DNA of 64,000 nt from Pseudomonadota bacterium (GTDB lineage Bacteria; Pseudomonadota; Gammaproteobacteria; Xanthomonadales; Rhodanobacteraceae): NCBI GenBank assembly GCA_018240465.1, contig JAFEFS010000059.1, forward strand, positions 1-64,000. Direction: 5' to 3'. Numbering within the stretch: position 1 is the stretch's first letter; every line of letters starts with the position of its first letter. Shown here in pieces: positions 19,701-28,459 of the stretch. The position numbers were made by a program, and so were the translations under genes. The notes below the pieces were generated by a model that saw nothing but the letters and a program-made list of their open reading frames with translations, made no database searches and was not told where the DNA came from.

Positions 19701-19830
19701 TGCTTTCTTGGTGGATGCAGCTGCAGCGGCCTTCGTGTTCGCGCGGAACGCTCGAACGAACGCACCGCCGGCGCGGCCGTCACCTGCCGCGGAGCGCGGA
19801 TTGTAGCGCGTGTGCCCGGGGCCATGCCGC

Positions 19831-21564
19831 TCAGCGCGAGAGCGAATGCAGGTGCGCGAAGACGAAACTCAGGTACGAGTCGAGCAGGCCCTTGTCCGGG
19901 CAATCGAGGTAGCGGCCCTTGCAGCGTTCGCGCAGGGCCGCGTTCGCGGTGAAAAACGGCCCTTTGGGTATTTCCGCGGTATCGAGAATCAGCCCGGCGA
20001 GAAAGGCGAGGTCGAGCACGGGATAGCCGTGCTTCGGCGCGGCCGGATCGTTGCTGCGGATCATGTAGTAGGTCAGCATGCGCGGATCGCCGAGACCATT
20101 CACCGCGTCCGCGCCGCGCAATCTCGCGATGTAGCCGTCGAACGAGGGCTGGTGATCACCGAAGTGGGCGAGGATCGCCGGACGGCCACTGGCGAACAGC
20201 ATGGTTTGCAGGCGCGTCAGCGCTTCCAGCGAACCGGACAGGCGCGCAAGGTAGTTGCTCAGACACAGATTGAGTTTGTCGTCGAGCTGCGGAAACAGCG
20301 GATGGTCGTAGGGCTTGGGCAGTTTGGCGTAGGCGTCGCTGTGCGGGCCGTGCTGGCGCATGGTCAGCAGCATGAGAAACAGCGGCTGGTCGCTGGAGGC
20401 ACGCTCGCGCCGGTATATTTTTTCCAGTTCCTGCTCGATCGCGAGATCGGAGCTTTCCCAGCCCAGGTTGAATTCCGCGGCATCGTGGAACGCGTCGAAG
20501 CCGTAGAACTCGTAGGCGCGTTTCGCGTCGAGGAAGTTCGCGCCCATCGGGTAGACCGCGATGTTGCGGTAGCCGTGTTCCTTGAGCACGCGCGGCAGCG
20601 CATAGCGCAGGTGTGGCGCGAGGTTGAACGGCGCATACAGGCCGGCGCGGCCGAACAGCGTGCTCGGCATGCCGCTGAAGAAGGTGAATTCACTCGTCCA
20701 GGTGCCGCCGCCGATCGTGTGCACCTGCAGCGGGCCGTGGGCGAGCGTGTAGGCGTCGGCGTCGAACATCGCGGAGCGGCATTCGCGGATCGTGCAGTCG
20801 GCGAGGATGGCCGGATCGAACGTGCTTTCCTCGAGCACGACGACGATATCCGGCAATCTGCGTTCGGGCGGATTCGCCGGCGGCGATTCGGGCGTCGCCG
20901 GCTCGCCCCAGTCGTAGCGATCGGCGAGCTGCGGATCCGGCGCAGGTATGTCCACGTGCATGCGATACAGGGACAGCACGAATGAGGTCAGCGGACTTGT
21001 CGAGGTGATTTCCTCCCATTCGCCTCTGGCGTGAATGTGCCGGAACGGCCCGGTCGGCGCCGCCAGGGCCCACAACGCGATCAGGCAGGCGAAGCCTCCC
21101 GCCAACTGCAGCAGCAAACGCCACCGCGTTCGGATCCGCCGCCACAGCGGCCGCTCCCAGGCGATGCAGACAGCGAGCGCGCCGAGCGCCAACGCGCCAC
21201 GCAGCGCAAGCGGGTGCCAGATCTGCGGATAGTGGGCGATCACGTCCAGCGTGTTGCCGTTGCCGAAGTAGAGCAGGTCGGATGCGTACAGCAGGGTGCC
21301 GAGATAGCTCTGCTTGACCAGGCTGATCGTGCGCAGCGCGAGCACGAGCCCCGCGGCAAGCAGCAGGCCCAGGCCGATGCGGCGGGTAAAGAAGACCAGC
21401 GCGGTGGCGAGAGCCAGGGTCAGGCAGGCGCTGAACAGGACTTCGTCCGCCGTGCTTTCCCGGTTCGTGGCGCGAGCCAGCGCGAGGATGAAGGCGATCA
21501 CCGCCAGGATCACGACCAGCGCATGGCGCCGGCTTGCGTTGAAGCGATGGGGGCTCGGGTGCAT
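19831..21564 (-). CDS. Membrane sulfatase-fold (LTA synthase/phosphoglycerol transferase-like) protein, paralogue 1
   Basis: The 577-aa product has about five N-terminal membrane segments (residues 12-175) and then a periplasmic alkaline-phosphatase-superfamily domain. Family sites are visible: [14 protein letters not shown] (metal-ligand Glu), GGGTWTSEF (Thr nucleophile) and HFGDHQPSF (metal-binding Asp-His). Such enzymes move phospho-alcohol head groups onto glycans or lipids, or hydrolyse them. The exact substrate is unknown. ATG 21564 lies 4 nt after the rnhB stop, so the two are probably translated from one message. It is clearly paralogous to the gene at 22200-24011 on the other side of rnhB, sharing [19 protein letters not shown] and the GFDAF segment. 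Confidence 0.85.
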   Translation of the reverse strand: MHPSPHRFNASRRHALVVILAVIAFILALARATNRESTADEVLFSACLTLALATALVFFTRRIGLGLLLAAGLVLALRTISLVKQSYLGTLLYASDLLYFGNGNTLDVIAHYPQIWHPLALRGALALGALAVCIAWERPLWRRIRTRWRLLLQLAGGFACLIALWALAAPTGPFRHIHARGEWEEITSTSPLTSFVLSLYRMHVDIPAPDPQLADRYDWGEPATPESPPANPPERRLPDIVVVLEESTFDPAILADCTIRECRSAMFDADAYTLAHGPLQVHTIGGGTWTSEFTFFSGMPSTLFGRAGLYAPFNLAPHLRYALPRVLKEHGYRNIAVYPMGANFLDAKRAYEFYGFDAFHDAAEFNLGWESSDLAIEQELEKIYRRERASSDQPLFLMLLTMRQHGPHSDAYAKLPKPYDHPLFPQLDDKLNLCLSNYLARLSGSLEALTRLQTMLFASGRPAILAHFGDHQPSFDGYIARLRGADAVNGLGDPRMLTYYMIRSNDPAAPKHGYPVLDLAFLAGLILDTAEIPKGPFFTANAALRERCKGRYLDCPDKGLLDSYLSFVFAHLHSLSR

Positions 21565-21568
21565 GGAT

Positions 21569-22207
21569 TCAGGCCGCCGCGAACAGGAGCTGCTGCCGGA
21601 CCGGCGCGAAGCTGCGCCGGTGTTGCGCGCACGGCCCCAAGCGTTCGAGCGCAGCCCGGTGCGCGGCGGTCGGATAGCCCTTGTGCTGGGCGAAGCCATA
21701 GCCGGGGAACTGCCCATCGAGCTCGCGCATGCGCGCATCGCGCGCAACCTTGGCGAGAATCGAGGCTGCGCCGATCGCGGGTTCGAGCGCGTCGCCGTCG
21801 ACGATCGCGCGGCCCGCGCAGGGCAGGTCGCGCGGCAGCTTGTTGCCGTCGATCAGCGCGAACCGCGCCTGCGGTGTCAGCGCGCGCAGCGCCCGCGACA
21901 TGCCGGCCAGACTGGCGTGCAGGATGTTGAGCGAATCGATCTCCTCGACACCGACTTCAATGATGCTGAAGGCGAGTGCGCGTGCGCGGATTTCCACGGC
22001 GAGTTTCTCGCGGCGGGCAGGGCTGAGCACCTTCGAATCGGCGAGTCCCGCGATCGGTCGTGCGGGGTCGAGAATCACCGCGGCGACGACGACCGGCCCC
22101 GCGAGCGGGCCGCGGCCGGCCTCGTCGACGCCGGCGATGAGCGCGGACAAGCCTTCTTCCTGCGGCGATGAAGCCGCCAGGGGAGAGGGGCAGTCTTTGT
22201 CATTCAT
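21569..22207 (-). CDS. rnhB: Ribonuclease HII
   Basis: The 212-aa product is RNase HII, which nicks RNA-DNA hybrids and single ribonucleotides in DNA. The acidic active site is seen in [16 protein letters not shown] and IDGNKLP, with further motifs [17 protein letters not shown] and HKGYPTAAH. The N-terminus before [10 protein letters not shown] is about 22 aa. It contains [13 protein letters not shown], which is encoded by a dispersed CCCTCTCCC-type repeat. The start overlaps the end of the upstream sulfatase-fold gene by 8 nt. Synteny with lpxA-lpxB-rnhB in other gammaproteobacteria is kept, except for the inserted sulfatase-fold gene. Confidence 0.95.
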   Translation of the reverse strand: MNDKDCPSPLAASSPQEEGLSALIAGVDEAGRGPLAGPVVVAAVILDPARPIAGLADSKVLSPARREKLAVEIRARALAFSIIEVGVEEIDSLNILHASLAGMSRALRALTPQARFALIDGNKLPRDLPCAGRAIVDGDALEPAIGAASILAKVARDARMRELDGQFPGYGFAQHKGYPTAAHRAALERLGPCAQHRRSFAPVRQQLLFAAA

Positions 22208-24011
22208 GCAGCGCCCCCAGCTGGTAGAAGACGTAGTTCTGGTAGGAATCCAGAACCTCGGTTTTCTTGCAGTTCAGGTAGAAGCCGTCGCAGCGCTCGC
22301 GCATCAGCGCGTTGGCCTGGAAGAATGCATCCTTCTTGACCCCGGCGATATCGAGGATCAGCGACGGCGCGAAGCTCAGATCCATTTCGCGCTCGGCGTA
22401 CTGATGCACGGGTTTGTAGTTGGTCTTGAGCATGTAGTAGGTGATGAAGTTCGGGTCACCGTCGGTCGCGGGCAGGTTCTTGTCCAGCGCGCGCATCGCG
22501 CCATCGAACGAGGGTTGATGGTCGCCGAAATGGAACAGCAGCAGCGGGCGGTCGGCGTCGAGCAGCTTTTTCTCGAGCGCGGCCATCGCGATATCCGAGC
22601 CTTCGAGACGTTGCAGGTAGTTGCCGAAGTTGAGATTCATCCACTCGTCCAGCGATTTCGGCGTGAACTTGCCGGGGAACAGCGGCCTGTCGTACGGCGC
22701 GGGCAGCTTCTTCAGCGGCGTCATGTGCGGGCCGTGCTGGCGCAGGGTCAGCATCATCACGAACAGCGGCTGCCTGGCGTTGGCCTGTTTCTCCTTGTCG
22801 TAGATCTGGTTGAACACCTGGAACAGGTCGTTGTCCGAGGACTCCCACGACAGGCCGTAGTCCTTGCCGTCGTAGAACGCATCGAAGCCGTAGTTCTTGT
22901 AGGCGTTGCGCGCGTTGATGAAATCACCGGACATCGGATAGATCGCGATCGCGCGATAGCCGGCCGCGTGCAACACGCGCGGCAAGGTGAAGTTGACGCG
23001 CGGCGCGAGATTGTACGGCGCGTAGAGGCCTGCATCACCGAAACTCAGGTGGTTGAGTCCGGTCATCAGCGCGAATTCGCTGGTCCAGGTGCCGCCGCCC
23101 CAGACGTGCACGGTCAGCGGGCCGTGTGCACGCGTACGCCCGTCGGAGACGAACATCTTGCGCCGGCACACGTCGGCGCGCGTGCAGACCTTGATCATGG
23201 CCGGGTCGAACGTGCTCTCTTCGAGTACGGCGACGATGTCTGGCAGCACGTTCCTTTCCGCCTGGCGCGGCGCGGGCGACCCGCAGGCGGAGGTGGTCTT
23301 CACGCACGATGGCGGGTTGTCGGCCGCGCCCTGCGTCCATGCAAGGCCGCTTTCTTCGTCCCTGGCGAACGCGGGAATCACGACCTGGGTCTGATAGAAC
23401 GACGTGACGAAGTCGGTGAGATAGCTTTTGTCGTTCATCGCTTGCCACATGCCCTTCTCGAACACGCCGGCGAACGGGCCGCGCGGCCACAGCACGAGCG
23501 CGAGCACGCCGAGCACCACGAACGTTCCGGCGATGCGCGCGTAGCGCCGACGCGGTTGCGTCAGGCCGGCGAGGAGGCATGGTCGGTCCCAGCGCCAGGC
23601 GAACACGAGCACGGCCGGGATCGCGATCGCGGCGGCGATCGACGCGCCGAGGATCGACGGATAGTGCAGGGCGACGTCGAGCAGGTCGCGATTGACGAAG
23701 TAGACCAGATCGGGCGCCATCAGCGGCGTCGTCAGGTAGTGGAACTTCATGATGCTTGCGATCAGCAGCCCGCCGAACACCAGCGTCGGCAGCGCGAGCG
23801 CGAAGATCCAGCGCCGCGTCGACAAGGCAAGCAAGGCGACGAACGCGAGAATCAACGTCGAGGAGAACGCGCGTTCGATCCAGGTCGCCTCGCGCAGCGG
23901 GCCGAATGCGATCAGTACGAGGAAGGCGGCGAGGACGAGGGAAAAAAGGATTCTGCTTCGGCGTGGAAGCGACGCGGGTCCAGGCATCGCGGAAAGAGTG
24001 GGTGTCGGCAC
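22200..24011 (-). CDS. Membrane sulfatase-fold (LTA synthase/phosphoglycerol transferase-like) protein, paralogue 2
   Basis: The 603-aa product has about five transmembrane helices in the first 185 residues and a periplasmic sulfatase-fold domain. Key sites are [29 protein letters not shown] and [12 protein letters not shown]. It shares order and motifs with the gene at 19831-21564 and is its paralogue. Cysteines in the linker and insert ([16 protein letters not shown]) may form periplasmic disulfides. A second ATG nine codons in (23987) is an alternative start. It sits 148 nt after lpxB and overlaps rnhB by 8 nt, so an lpx operon role in envelope lipid or glycan decoration is plausible. Confidence 0.85.
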   Translation of the reverse strand: MPTPTLSAMPGPASLPRRSRILFSLVLAAFLVLIAFGPLREATWIERAFSSTLILAFVALLALSTRRWIFALALPTLVFGGLLIASIMKFHYLTTPLMAPDLVYFVNRDLLDVALHYPSILGASIAAAIAIPAVLVFAWRWDRPCLLAGLTQPRRRYARIAGTFVVLGVLALVLWPRGPFAGVFEKGMWQAMNDKSYLTDFVTSFYQTQVVIPAFARDEESGLAWTQGAADNPPSCVKTTSACGSPAPRQAERNVLPDIVAVLEESTFDPAMIKVCTRADVCRRKMFVSDGRTRAHGPLTVHVWGGGTWTSEFALMTGLNHLSFGDAGLYAPYNLAPRVNFTLPRVLHAAGYRAIAIYPMSGDFINARNAYKNYGFDAFYDGKDYGLSWESSDNDLFQVFNQIYDKEKQANARQPLFVMMLTLRQHGPHMTPLKKLPAPYDRPLFPGKFTPKSLDEWMNLNFGNYLQRLEGSDIAMAALEKKLLDADRPLLLFHFGDHQPSFDGAMRALDKNLPATDGDPNFITYYMLKTNYKPVHQYAEREMDLSFAPSLILDIAGVKKDAFFQANALMRERCDGFYLNCKKTEVLDSYQNYVFYQLGALHE

Positions 24012-24159
24012 GGCGCAACGTTACGGGCAGTGCGTGCGCAGGTCAACGGCGAACGGTGCTGCGGTGCAGGGCCGTTCACCTCGTTGCGTGCTTGAGAGGT
24101 CGGCGCGCGCAGCGCCATGCGAGTGCGGCAAAGGCGGCGACAACGACAGGGATTTCGAT

Positions 24160-25452
24160 TCACCCGCCGCCCAAGCCACCGCCCGTCGACGGCGGAGGGC
24201 CAGCGTCAAGCAGGTCGGCGATCGCCGCCGCGGCATCGTGCCAGGCATCGCCGCGCAACGACTCGTGGATGCGCAGGAATTCGTCCCGTGTTTCCACAGG
24301 CAAGGCACGCGCGCGCAACATCGGTGCGAGCGCGGCGGCGAGCGCGGGCGGCGTGCAATCGTCCTGCATGAGTTCGGGCACGAGGGTGTGACCGGCGAGA
24401 ATGTTCGGCAGCGAATACACCGAGGTTTTCAGCATGCCCAGCGCTTTCACGATGCGGTACGTCGTCGGTGCAATGCGATAGGCGACGACCATCGGCCGCT
24501 TGGCCAGCATCGCTTCGAGCGCCGCGGTGCCCGAGGCGAGCAGGACCGCATCGGCGGCGATCATGGCGAGCTGGGATTGGGAAAGTCGGGGCCCGGGGCT
24601 CGGGATTCGGGATTCGGGTGAGAGTATCCGGATGCTTTCGTCGGCTGCAGTGTGCTGCTCTTTCGAGTCCCGAACCAGCTCGCGAATCGCCTTCTCGCAC
24701 GCCGCATTCGCCGCGGGAATCACGACGCGCAAATGGGGAAATTCCTTGCGCAACTGCAGTACGGTGTCGAGAAAATCGCGACCGAGCCTCGCGATTTCGC
24801 CGAGACGACTGCCGGGCAGCATGGCAAGAACCCGTGCGTCGTCGGCGAGGCCAAGCGCACGCCGCGCGACCAGCTTGTCGGGATGCGCTGCGAATGCGTC
24901 CGCGAGCGGATGGCCGACGAAGTGCGCGTCGACGCCCTGGCGCGCGTAGATTGGCGGTTCCATCGGAAACAGGCAGAGCACGCGGTCGGCGCTGTTGCCG
25001 ATCTTGGCGGCGCGACTCTCGCGCCAGGCCCAGATCGACGGACTGACGTAGTGCACGCTGCGGATGCCGGCGCGCTTCAGTTTCTTCTCGACGCCGAGAT
25101 TGAAATCCGGCGCATCGATGCCGATGAAGACGTCGGGTCGTTCGCGCAGCGTGCGCTGCAGCAGATCGCGGCGCAGCGCCAGCAGCGCGGGCAGATGCTT
25201 GAGCACTTCGACGAGGCCCATGACCGACAGGCGCTCCATCGGTTGCCAGATGTCCATGCCGGCATCGCGCATGCGCTGGCCGCCGATGCCGGCGAAGCTG
25301 GCGTTCGGGAAGCGTGCCCTGAGGCCCGCGATCAGATCGGCACCGAGCAGGTCGCCCGAGGCTTCGCCGGCGACGAGGATGAAGCTTCGGGGTTCGGGAC
25401 CCGGAATTCGGGAGGCGGAGGCGTCCACGGTGGCGGCTTTTTTGCCCGTCAT
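24160..25452 (-). CDS. lpxB: Lipid-A-disaccharide synthase, with repeat-derived insertions
   Basis: The product of about 430 aa is LpxB, which joins UDP-2,3-diacylglucosamine to lipid X on the inner face of the cytoplasmic membrane. Family motifs are ILVAGEASGDLLGA, GIDAPDFNL, YVSPSIWAWR and FPMEPPIY. It is about 50 aa longer than E. coli LpxB. The excess lies at the N-terminus (SASRIPGPEPRSF, residues 12-24), inside the enzyme (LSPESRIPSPGPRL, residues 277-290) and at a Gly/Pro tail. The first two are encoded by the same GGGATTCGGG-type repeat. The start is uncertain: ATG 25452 lies in a palindromic repeat, GTG 25428 is possible, and neither has a good ribosome-binding site. Confidence 0.92.
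   Translation of the reverse strand: MTGKKAATVDASASRIPGPEPRSFILVAGEASGDLLGADLIAGLRARFPNASFAGIGGQRMRDAGMDIWQPMERLSVMGLVEVLKHLPALLALRRDLLQRTLRERPDVFIGIDAPDFNLGVEKKLKRAGIRSVHYVSPSIWAWRESRAAKIGNSADRVLCLFPMEPPIYARQGVDAHFVGHPLADAFAAHPDKLVARRALGLADDARVLAMLPGSRLGEIARLGRDFLDTVLQLRKEFPHLRVVIPAANAACEKAIRELVRDSKEQHTAADESIRILSPESRIPSPGPRLSQSQLAMIAADAVLLASGTAALEAMLAKRPMVVAYRIAPTTYRIVKALGMLKTSVYSLPNILAGHTLVPELMQDDCTPPALAAALAPMLRARALPVETRDEFLRIHESLRGDAWHDAAAAIADLLDAGPPPSTGGGLGGG
24587..24620 (-). repeat. GGGATTCGGG-type repeat inside lpxB
   Basis: On the + strand the segment reads as consecutive GGGGCCCGGGGCTC and GGGATTC units. It is in frame in lpxB and encodes SRIPSPGPR. A related copy lies at 25386-25414 and a CGAGCCCCGAGCCCC version at about 25490-25508. 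Confidence 0.7.
25386..25414 (-). repeat. GGGATTCGGG-type repeat at the lpxB N-terminus
   Basis: The + strand carries GGGGTTCGGGACCCGGAATTC, a variant of the repeat at 24587-24620. It encodes SRIPGPEPR at residues 14-22 of LpxB. Confidence 0.65.
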
Positions 25453-25473
25453 TCCAGCTTTCGCTGGAATGAC
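25448..25473. repeat. REP-like palindrome between lpxA and lpxB
   Basis: GTCATTCCAGC and GCTGGAATGAC pair perfectly around TTTC. Related GTCATTCCCGC palindromes occur at 35191-35213 and 35536-35562. The proposed lpxB ATG falls inside this element. Confidence 0.75.
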
Positions 25474-25510
25474 GGGAGTGCAGGCTTTCTCGAGCCCCGA
25501 GCCCCGAGCA

Positions 25511-26281
25511 TCAGCGCGCAAGCGGCCTCTGTCCGCGCTCGATGAAGTCGAGCATTGCGCGCACGTCGGGCTCGGACTCGGCGCTGGCGGCCAGCGCGAC
25601 GCGGGCTTCGTCGAGCGGCGATTTCGACACGTACAGCGTGCGGTAGGCGCGCTTGATCGCGGCGATGCGCTCGGCGGAGAAGCCACGACGCTTGAGTCCT
25701 TCCGCGTTGATGCCGCGCGGGCGGCCGTAGTCGGCGGCCATCATCACGAACGGCGGCACGTCGCCGTTGATCATGCAGTTCATGCCGACGAAGGCATGCG
25801 CGCCGATGCGGCAGAACTGATGCACGCCGGAAAAGCCCGAAAGGATCGCGAAGTCGCCGACTTCGACGTGACCGGCCAGCGTGGCGTTGTTGGAAAACAC
25901 CGTGTGGTTGCCGACGATGCAATCGTGCGCGATGTGCACGTAGGCCATGATCCAGTTGCCGTCGCCGATACGCGTGACTCCGCCGCCGTCGCCGGTGCCG
26001 CGGTTGATCGTGACGAATTCGCGGATCAGGTTGTCGTCGCCGATGACCAGCTCGCCGCGTTCGCCATGGTACTTCTTGTCCTGCGGATCGCCGCCGATCG
26101 CGGCGAACGAGGCGATGCGGTTGTTGCGGCCGATCCGCGTCGGGCCCTGGACGACGACGTGCGCGGCGAGCTGCGTGCCGGCACCGATCTCGACGTCCGC
26201 GCCGATCACGCTGTAGGCGCCGACATCGACGTCCGCGCCGAGTTTTGCACCCGGGCCGATCTGTGCCGTGGCGTGGATCAT
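25511..26281 (-). CDS. lpxA: UDP-N-acetylglucosamine acyltransferase LpxA
   Basis: The 256-aa product is LpxA, the first enzyme of lipid A synthesis. It transfers a 3-hydroxyacyl chain from ACP to UDP-GlcNAc. It has the hexapeptide left-handed helix repeats ([23 protein letters not shown]) and the HDCIVGN segment that contains the catalytic His. ATG 26281 ([11 protein letters not shown]) was chosen over an upstream in-frame start because it overlaps the fabZ stop by one base, a typical coupled junction, and matches the family N-terminus. Confidence 0.96.
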   Translation of the reverse strand: MIHATAQIGPGAKLGADVDVGAYSVIGADVEIGAGTQLAAHVVVQGPTRIGRNNRIASFAAIGGDPQDKKYHGERGELVIGDDNLIREFVTINRGTGDGGGVTRIGDGNWIMAYVHIAHDCIVGNHTVFSNNATLAGHVEVGDFAILSGFSGVHQFCRIGAHAFVGMNCMINGDVPPFVMMAADYGRPRGINAEGLKRRGFSAERIAAIKRAYRTLYVSKSPLDEARVALAASAESEPDVRAMLDFIERGQRPLAR

Positions 26282-26748
26282 CAGTCGGTCTTCTCGGCGC
26301 ACATCATCTCGGCTTCGGCAACGGTTTTGCCGTCGACGCTGGCGCGGCCGTGGAAGATCGCCATGCTGCGGATGATGCGCTTCAGCTGGATGTCGAGCAC
26401 CAGTCGATCGCCCGGCTTGACGATCTGGCTGAACTTGGCCTTGTCGACCTTGACCAGAAAATAGAGCGGGTGCGCGCCGGGCGCGTAGGTCGAAGTCAGG
26501 TGCACGAGTACGCCGGACGCTTGCGCCAGCGCCTCGATGATGAGCACGCCGGGCATGACCGGATACCCGGGGAAATGGCCCTGGAAGAAGGGCTCGTTCA
26601 TGGTCACGTTCTTGATCGCGGTCAGCGTCTTGCCCACTTCGAACGCGAGCACGCGATCGATGAGCAGGAACGGATAGCGGTGCGGCAAGATCCTGGCGAT
26701 GTCGTGCGCTTCGATGGGTGCGGTGGGTGTGGTGGTCATGTTGTTCAT
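26281..26748 (-). CDS. fabZ: 3-hydroxyacyl-ACP dehydratase FabZ
   Basis: The 155-aa hot-dog-fold protein dehydrates 3-hydroxyacyl-ACP in fatty acid elongation, competing with LpxA and LpxD for the same acyl pool. The motif [13 protein letters not shown] and the catalytic His/Glu region ([20 protein letters not shown]) are intact. It overlaps lpxD by 4 nt (ATGA) upstream and lpxA by one base downstream, so the three genes are translated in sequence. Confidence 0.97.
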   Translation of the reverse strand: MNNMTTTPTAPIEAHDIARILPHRYPFLLIDRVLAFEVGKTLTAIKNVTMNEPFFQGHFPGYPVMPGVLIIEALAQASGVLVHLTSTYAPGAHPLYFLVKVDKAKFSQIVKPGDRLVLDIQLKRIIRSMAIFHGRASVDGKTVAEAEMMCAEKTD

Positions 26749-27776
26749 GGCTTTGCGTCCTTCTCCAGCGCCTGTACGCGCCGGTTCAACTCATCCAGAT
26801 GTTTGAAGCGCGCGGCATTGCGGCGCCAGCTGCGATTATCCTGGATCGGCGTACCCGAGGAATACTCCCCGGGCGCAAGGATCGAATGGGTGACGAGCGC
26901 CATCGAGGTGATCGTCACCTTGTCGGCGATTTCGAGATGACCGAGGATGCCGGCCCCGCCGCCGATCAGGCAGCAGCGGCCGATCCTCGCGCTGCCGGCA
27001 ACGGCCGAGCAGCCGGCCATCGCCGTGTGCGCGCCGATGCGTACGTTGTGGGCGATCTGGATCTGGTTGTCCAGGCGCACGTCCTCATCGAGTACGGTGT
27101 CCTCGAGCGCGCCGCGGTCGATCGTCGTGTTGGCGCCGATCTCGCAGTCGTCGCCGACGACGACGCCGCCGAGCTGCGGCACCTTGATCCAGTGGTCTGC
27201 ATCGAAGGCGAGGCCGAAACCGTCCGCGCCGAGCACGGCGCCAGGATGCACGAGCACGCGCTTGCCCAGGCGCACGCGCGCGACGAGGGTGACCCGCGCG
27301 ACCAGGCGCGATTGCGCGCCGACATGGCAGTCCGTGCCGACGTGGCAGTGTGGCCCGAGCACGGCGCCGTCGCCCACGCTGGCGCCGGATTCGACCACGC
27401 AGAACGGGCCGATGCTGGCGCTCGCAGCGACCTGCGCATCGGGCGCGACGACCGCGCTGGAATGGATGCCCGGCGCGCTTGCGGGCCGGCGCTCGTACAA
27501 CGCGGCGATCTTCGCATAGGCGATGTAGGGATCCCTTGCCACCAGCGCCGCGCCGGGGAAGTGCCCGGCATCGTCGGCACGCAGGATCACCGCCGCGGCG
27601 CGCGTCGTGGCCAGTTCGCCGCGATAGCGCGGATTGGCGAGGAAGCCGAGTTGCGAGGCGGTCGCCATCGCCAGCGTGGCCACACCGTCGATGCGCGTCG
27701 CGGCGTCGCCCCGCAGTTCCAGCGCAAAGCGTCCGGCGAGGTCGGCCAGGGTGTGCGTTGCCCGTGGCTCGTTCAC
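26745..27776 (-). CDS. lpxD: UDP-3-O-acylglucosamine N-acyltransferase LpxD
   Basis: The 343-aa product adds the second 3-hydroxyacyl chain in lipid A synthesis. It has an N-terminal uridine-binding domain (about 1-100, with [14 protein letters not shown]). Hexapeptide repeats follow ([20 protein letters not shown]) with the catalytic-His segment [13 protein letters not shown], and there is a short C-terminal helix. It overlaps skp by 4 nt at its start and fabZ by 4 nt at its end. Confidence 0.97.
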   Translation of the reverse strand: MNEPRATHTLADLAGRFALELRGDAATRIDGVATLAMATASQLGFLANPRYRGELATTRAAAVILRADDAGHFPGAALVARDPYIAYAKIAALYERRPASAPGIHSSAVVAPDAQVAASASIGPFCVVESGASVGDGAVLGPHCHVGTDCHVGAQSRLVARVTLVARVRLGKRVLVHPGAVLGADGFGLAFDADHWIKVPQLGGVVVGDDCEIGANTTIDRGALEDTVLDEDVRLDNQIQIAHNVRIGAHTAMAGCSAVAGSARIGRCCLIGGGAGILGHLEIADKVTITSMALVTHSILAPGEYSSGTPIQDNRSWRRNAARFKHLDELNRRVQALEKDAKP

Positions 27777-28360
27777 GGTTTCGCGCTGCCTGCGTTGAGT
27801 TCTTTCAGGCGCTGCAGCACGGCGTCGGTGATGTCCATGCGCGCACTCGCGTAAAGCACGGCCTGACTGCCGACGATCATGTCGTAACCCTGTGTGCGCG
27901 CGTACTCGATCGCGGTGTCGTTGATCAGACGCAGATTGCGGTTGACTTCTTCATTGCCGCGGTTGTTGTATTCCGCGCGCGCCTCGTCGCGGCGGCGTTT
28001 GTTGTCGCGTTCGGTCGCCTCGATCTCGCGCTTGAGCGCCTCGGCGCTGTCCTTCGTCATGATCGCGCTGTCGCGTTCGTAGCGCTGCTTGAGCGCGGCG
28101 AGTTTGGCGTCGTCGGCTTTGATCGCGGCGTCCTGTCTGGCGAATTCGCGGTCAAGCCGGGCGCGGGCATCGACAAACTGGGGAGCGCTGTCGATCAGGC
28201 GCTTGACGTCGATGTAGCCGATACGCGGTGTCGCGGCCGCAGCCGTCGCAGGGGGTTGTGCCCGTATGGGTGCGGACAGCACCAGCGCTGCGATCAACGC
28301 GCACCGGGCGTAACGTCTGCTCGAACCGCTGGAATGGATCACGCGTCGGGCTCTCCGCAA
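27773..28360 (-). CDS. skp: OmpH/Skp family periplasmic chaperone
   Basis: The 195-aa product has a signal peptide (ALIAALVLSAPIRA) and the OmpH/Skp fold. A strand (RIGYIDVKRLIDSAPQF) leads into a long charged coiled-coil (about 65-145) and a C-terminal YDMIVGSQAVLYAS strand. Skp holds unfolded outer-membrane proteins in the periplasm and hands them to BAM. GTG 28342 (VIHSSGSSRR) is an alternative to ATG 28360. Next to bamA and overlapping lpxD by 4 nt, it is in its usual place. Confidence 0.92.
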   Translation of the reverse strand: MRRARRVIHSSGSSRRYARCALIAALVLSAPIRAQPPATAAAATPRIGYIDVKRLIDSAPQFVDARARLDREFARQDAAIKADDAKLAALKQRYERDSAIMTKDSAEALKREIEATERDNKRRRDEARAEYNNRGNEEVNRNLRLINDTAIEYARTQGYDMIVGSQAVLYASARMDITDAVLQRLKELNAGSAKP

Positions 28361-28459
28361 ATGCTTCGGCGCGCCGCTCCTGACCTCGCGACGCCGCCGC
28401 CACGGCTGACGCCCAATCTTAACCCGAGAAGGTATTTCGCGTCGCCCCGCCGCCGGCGG

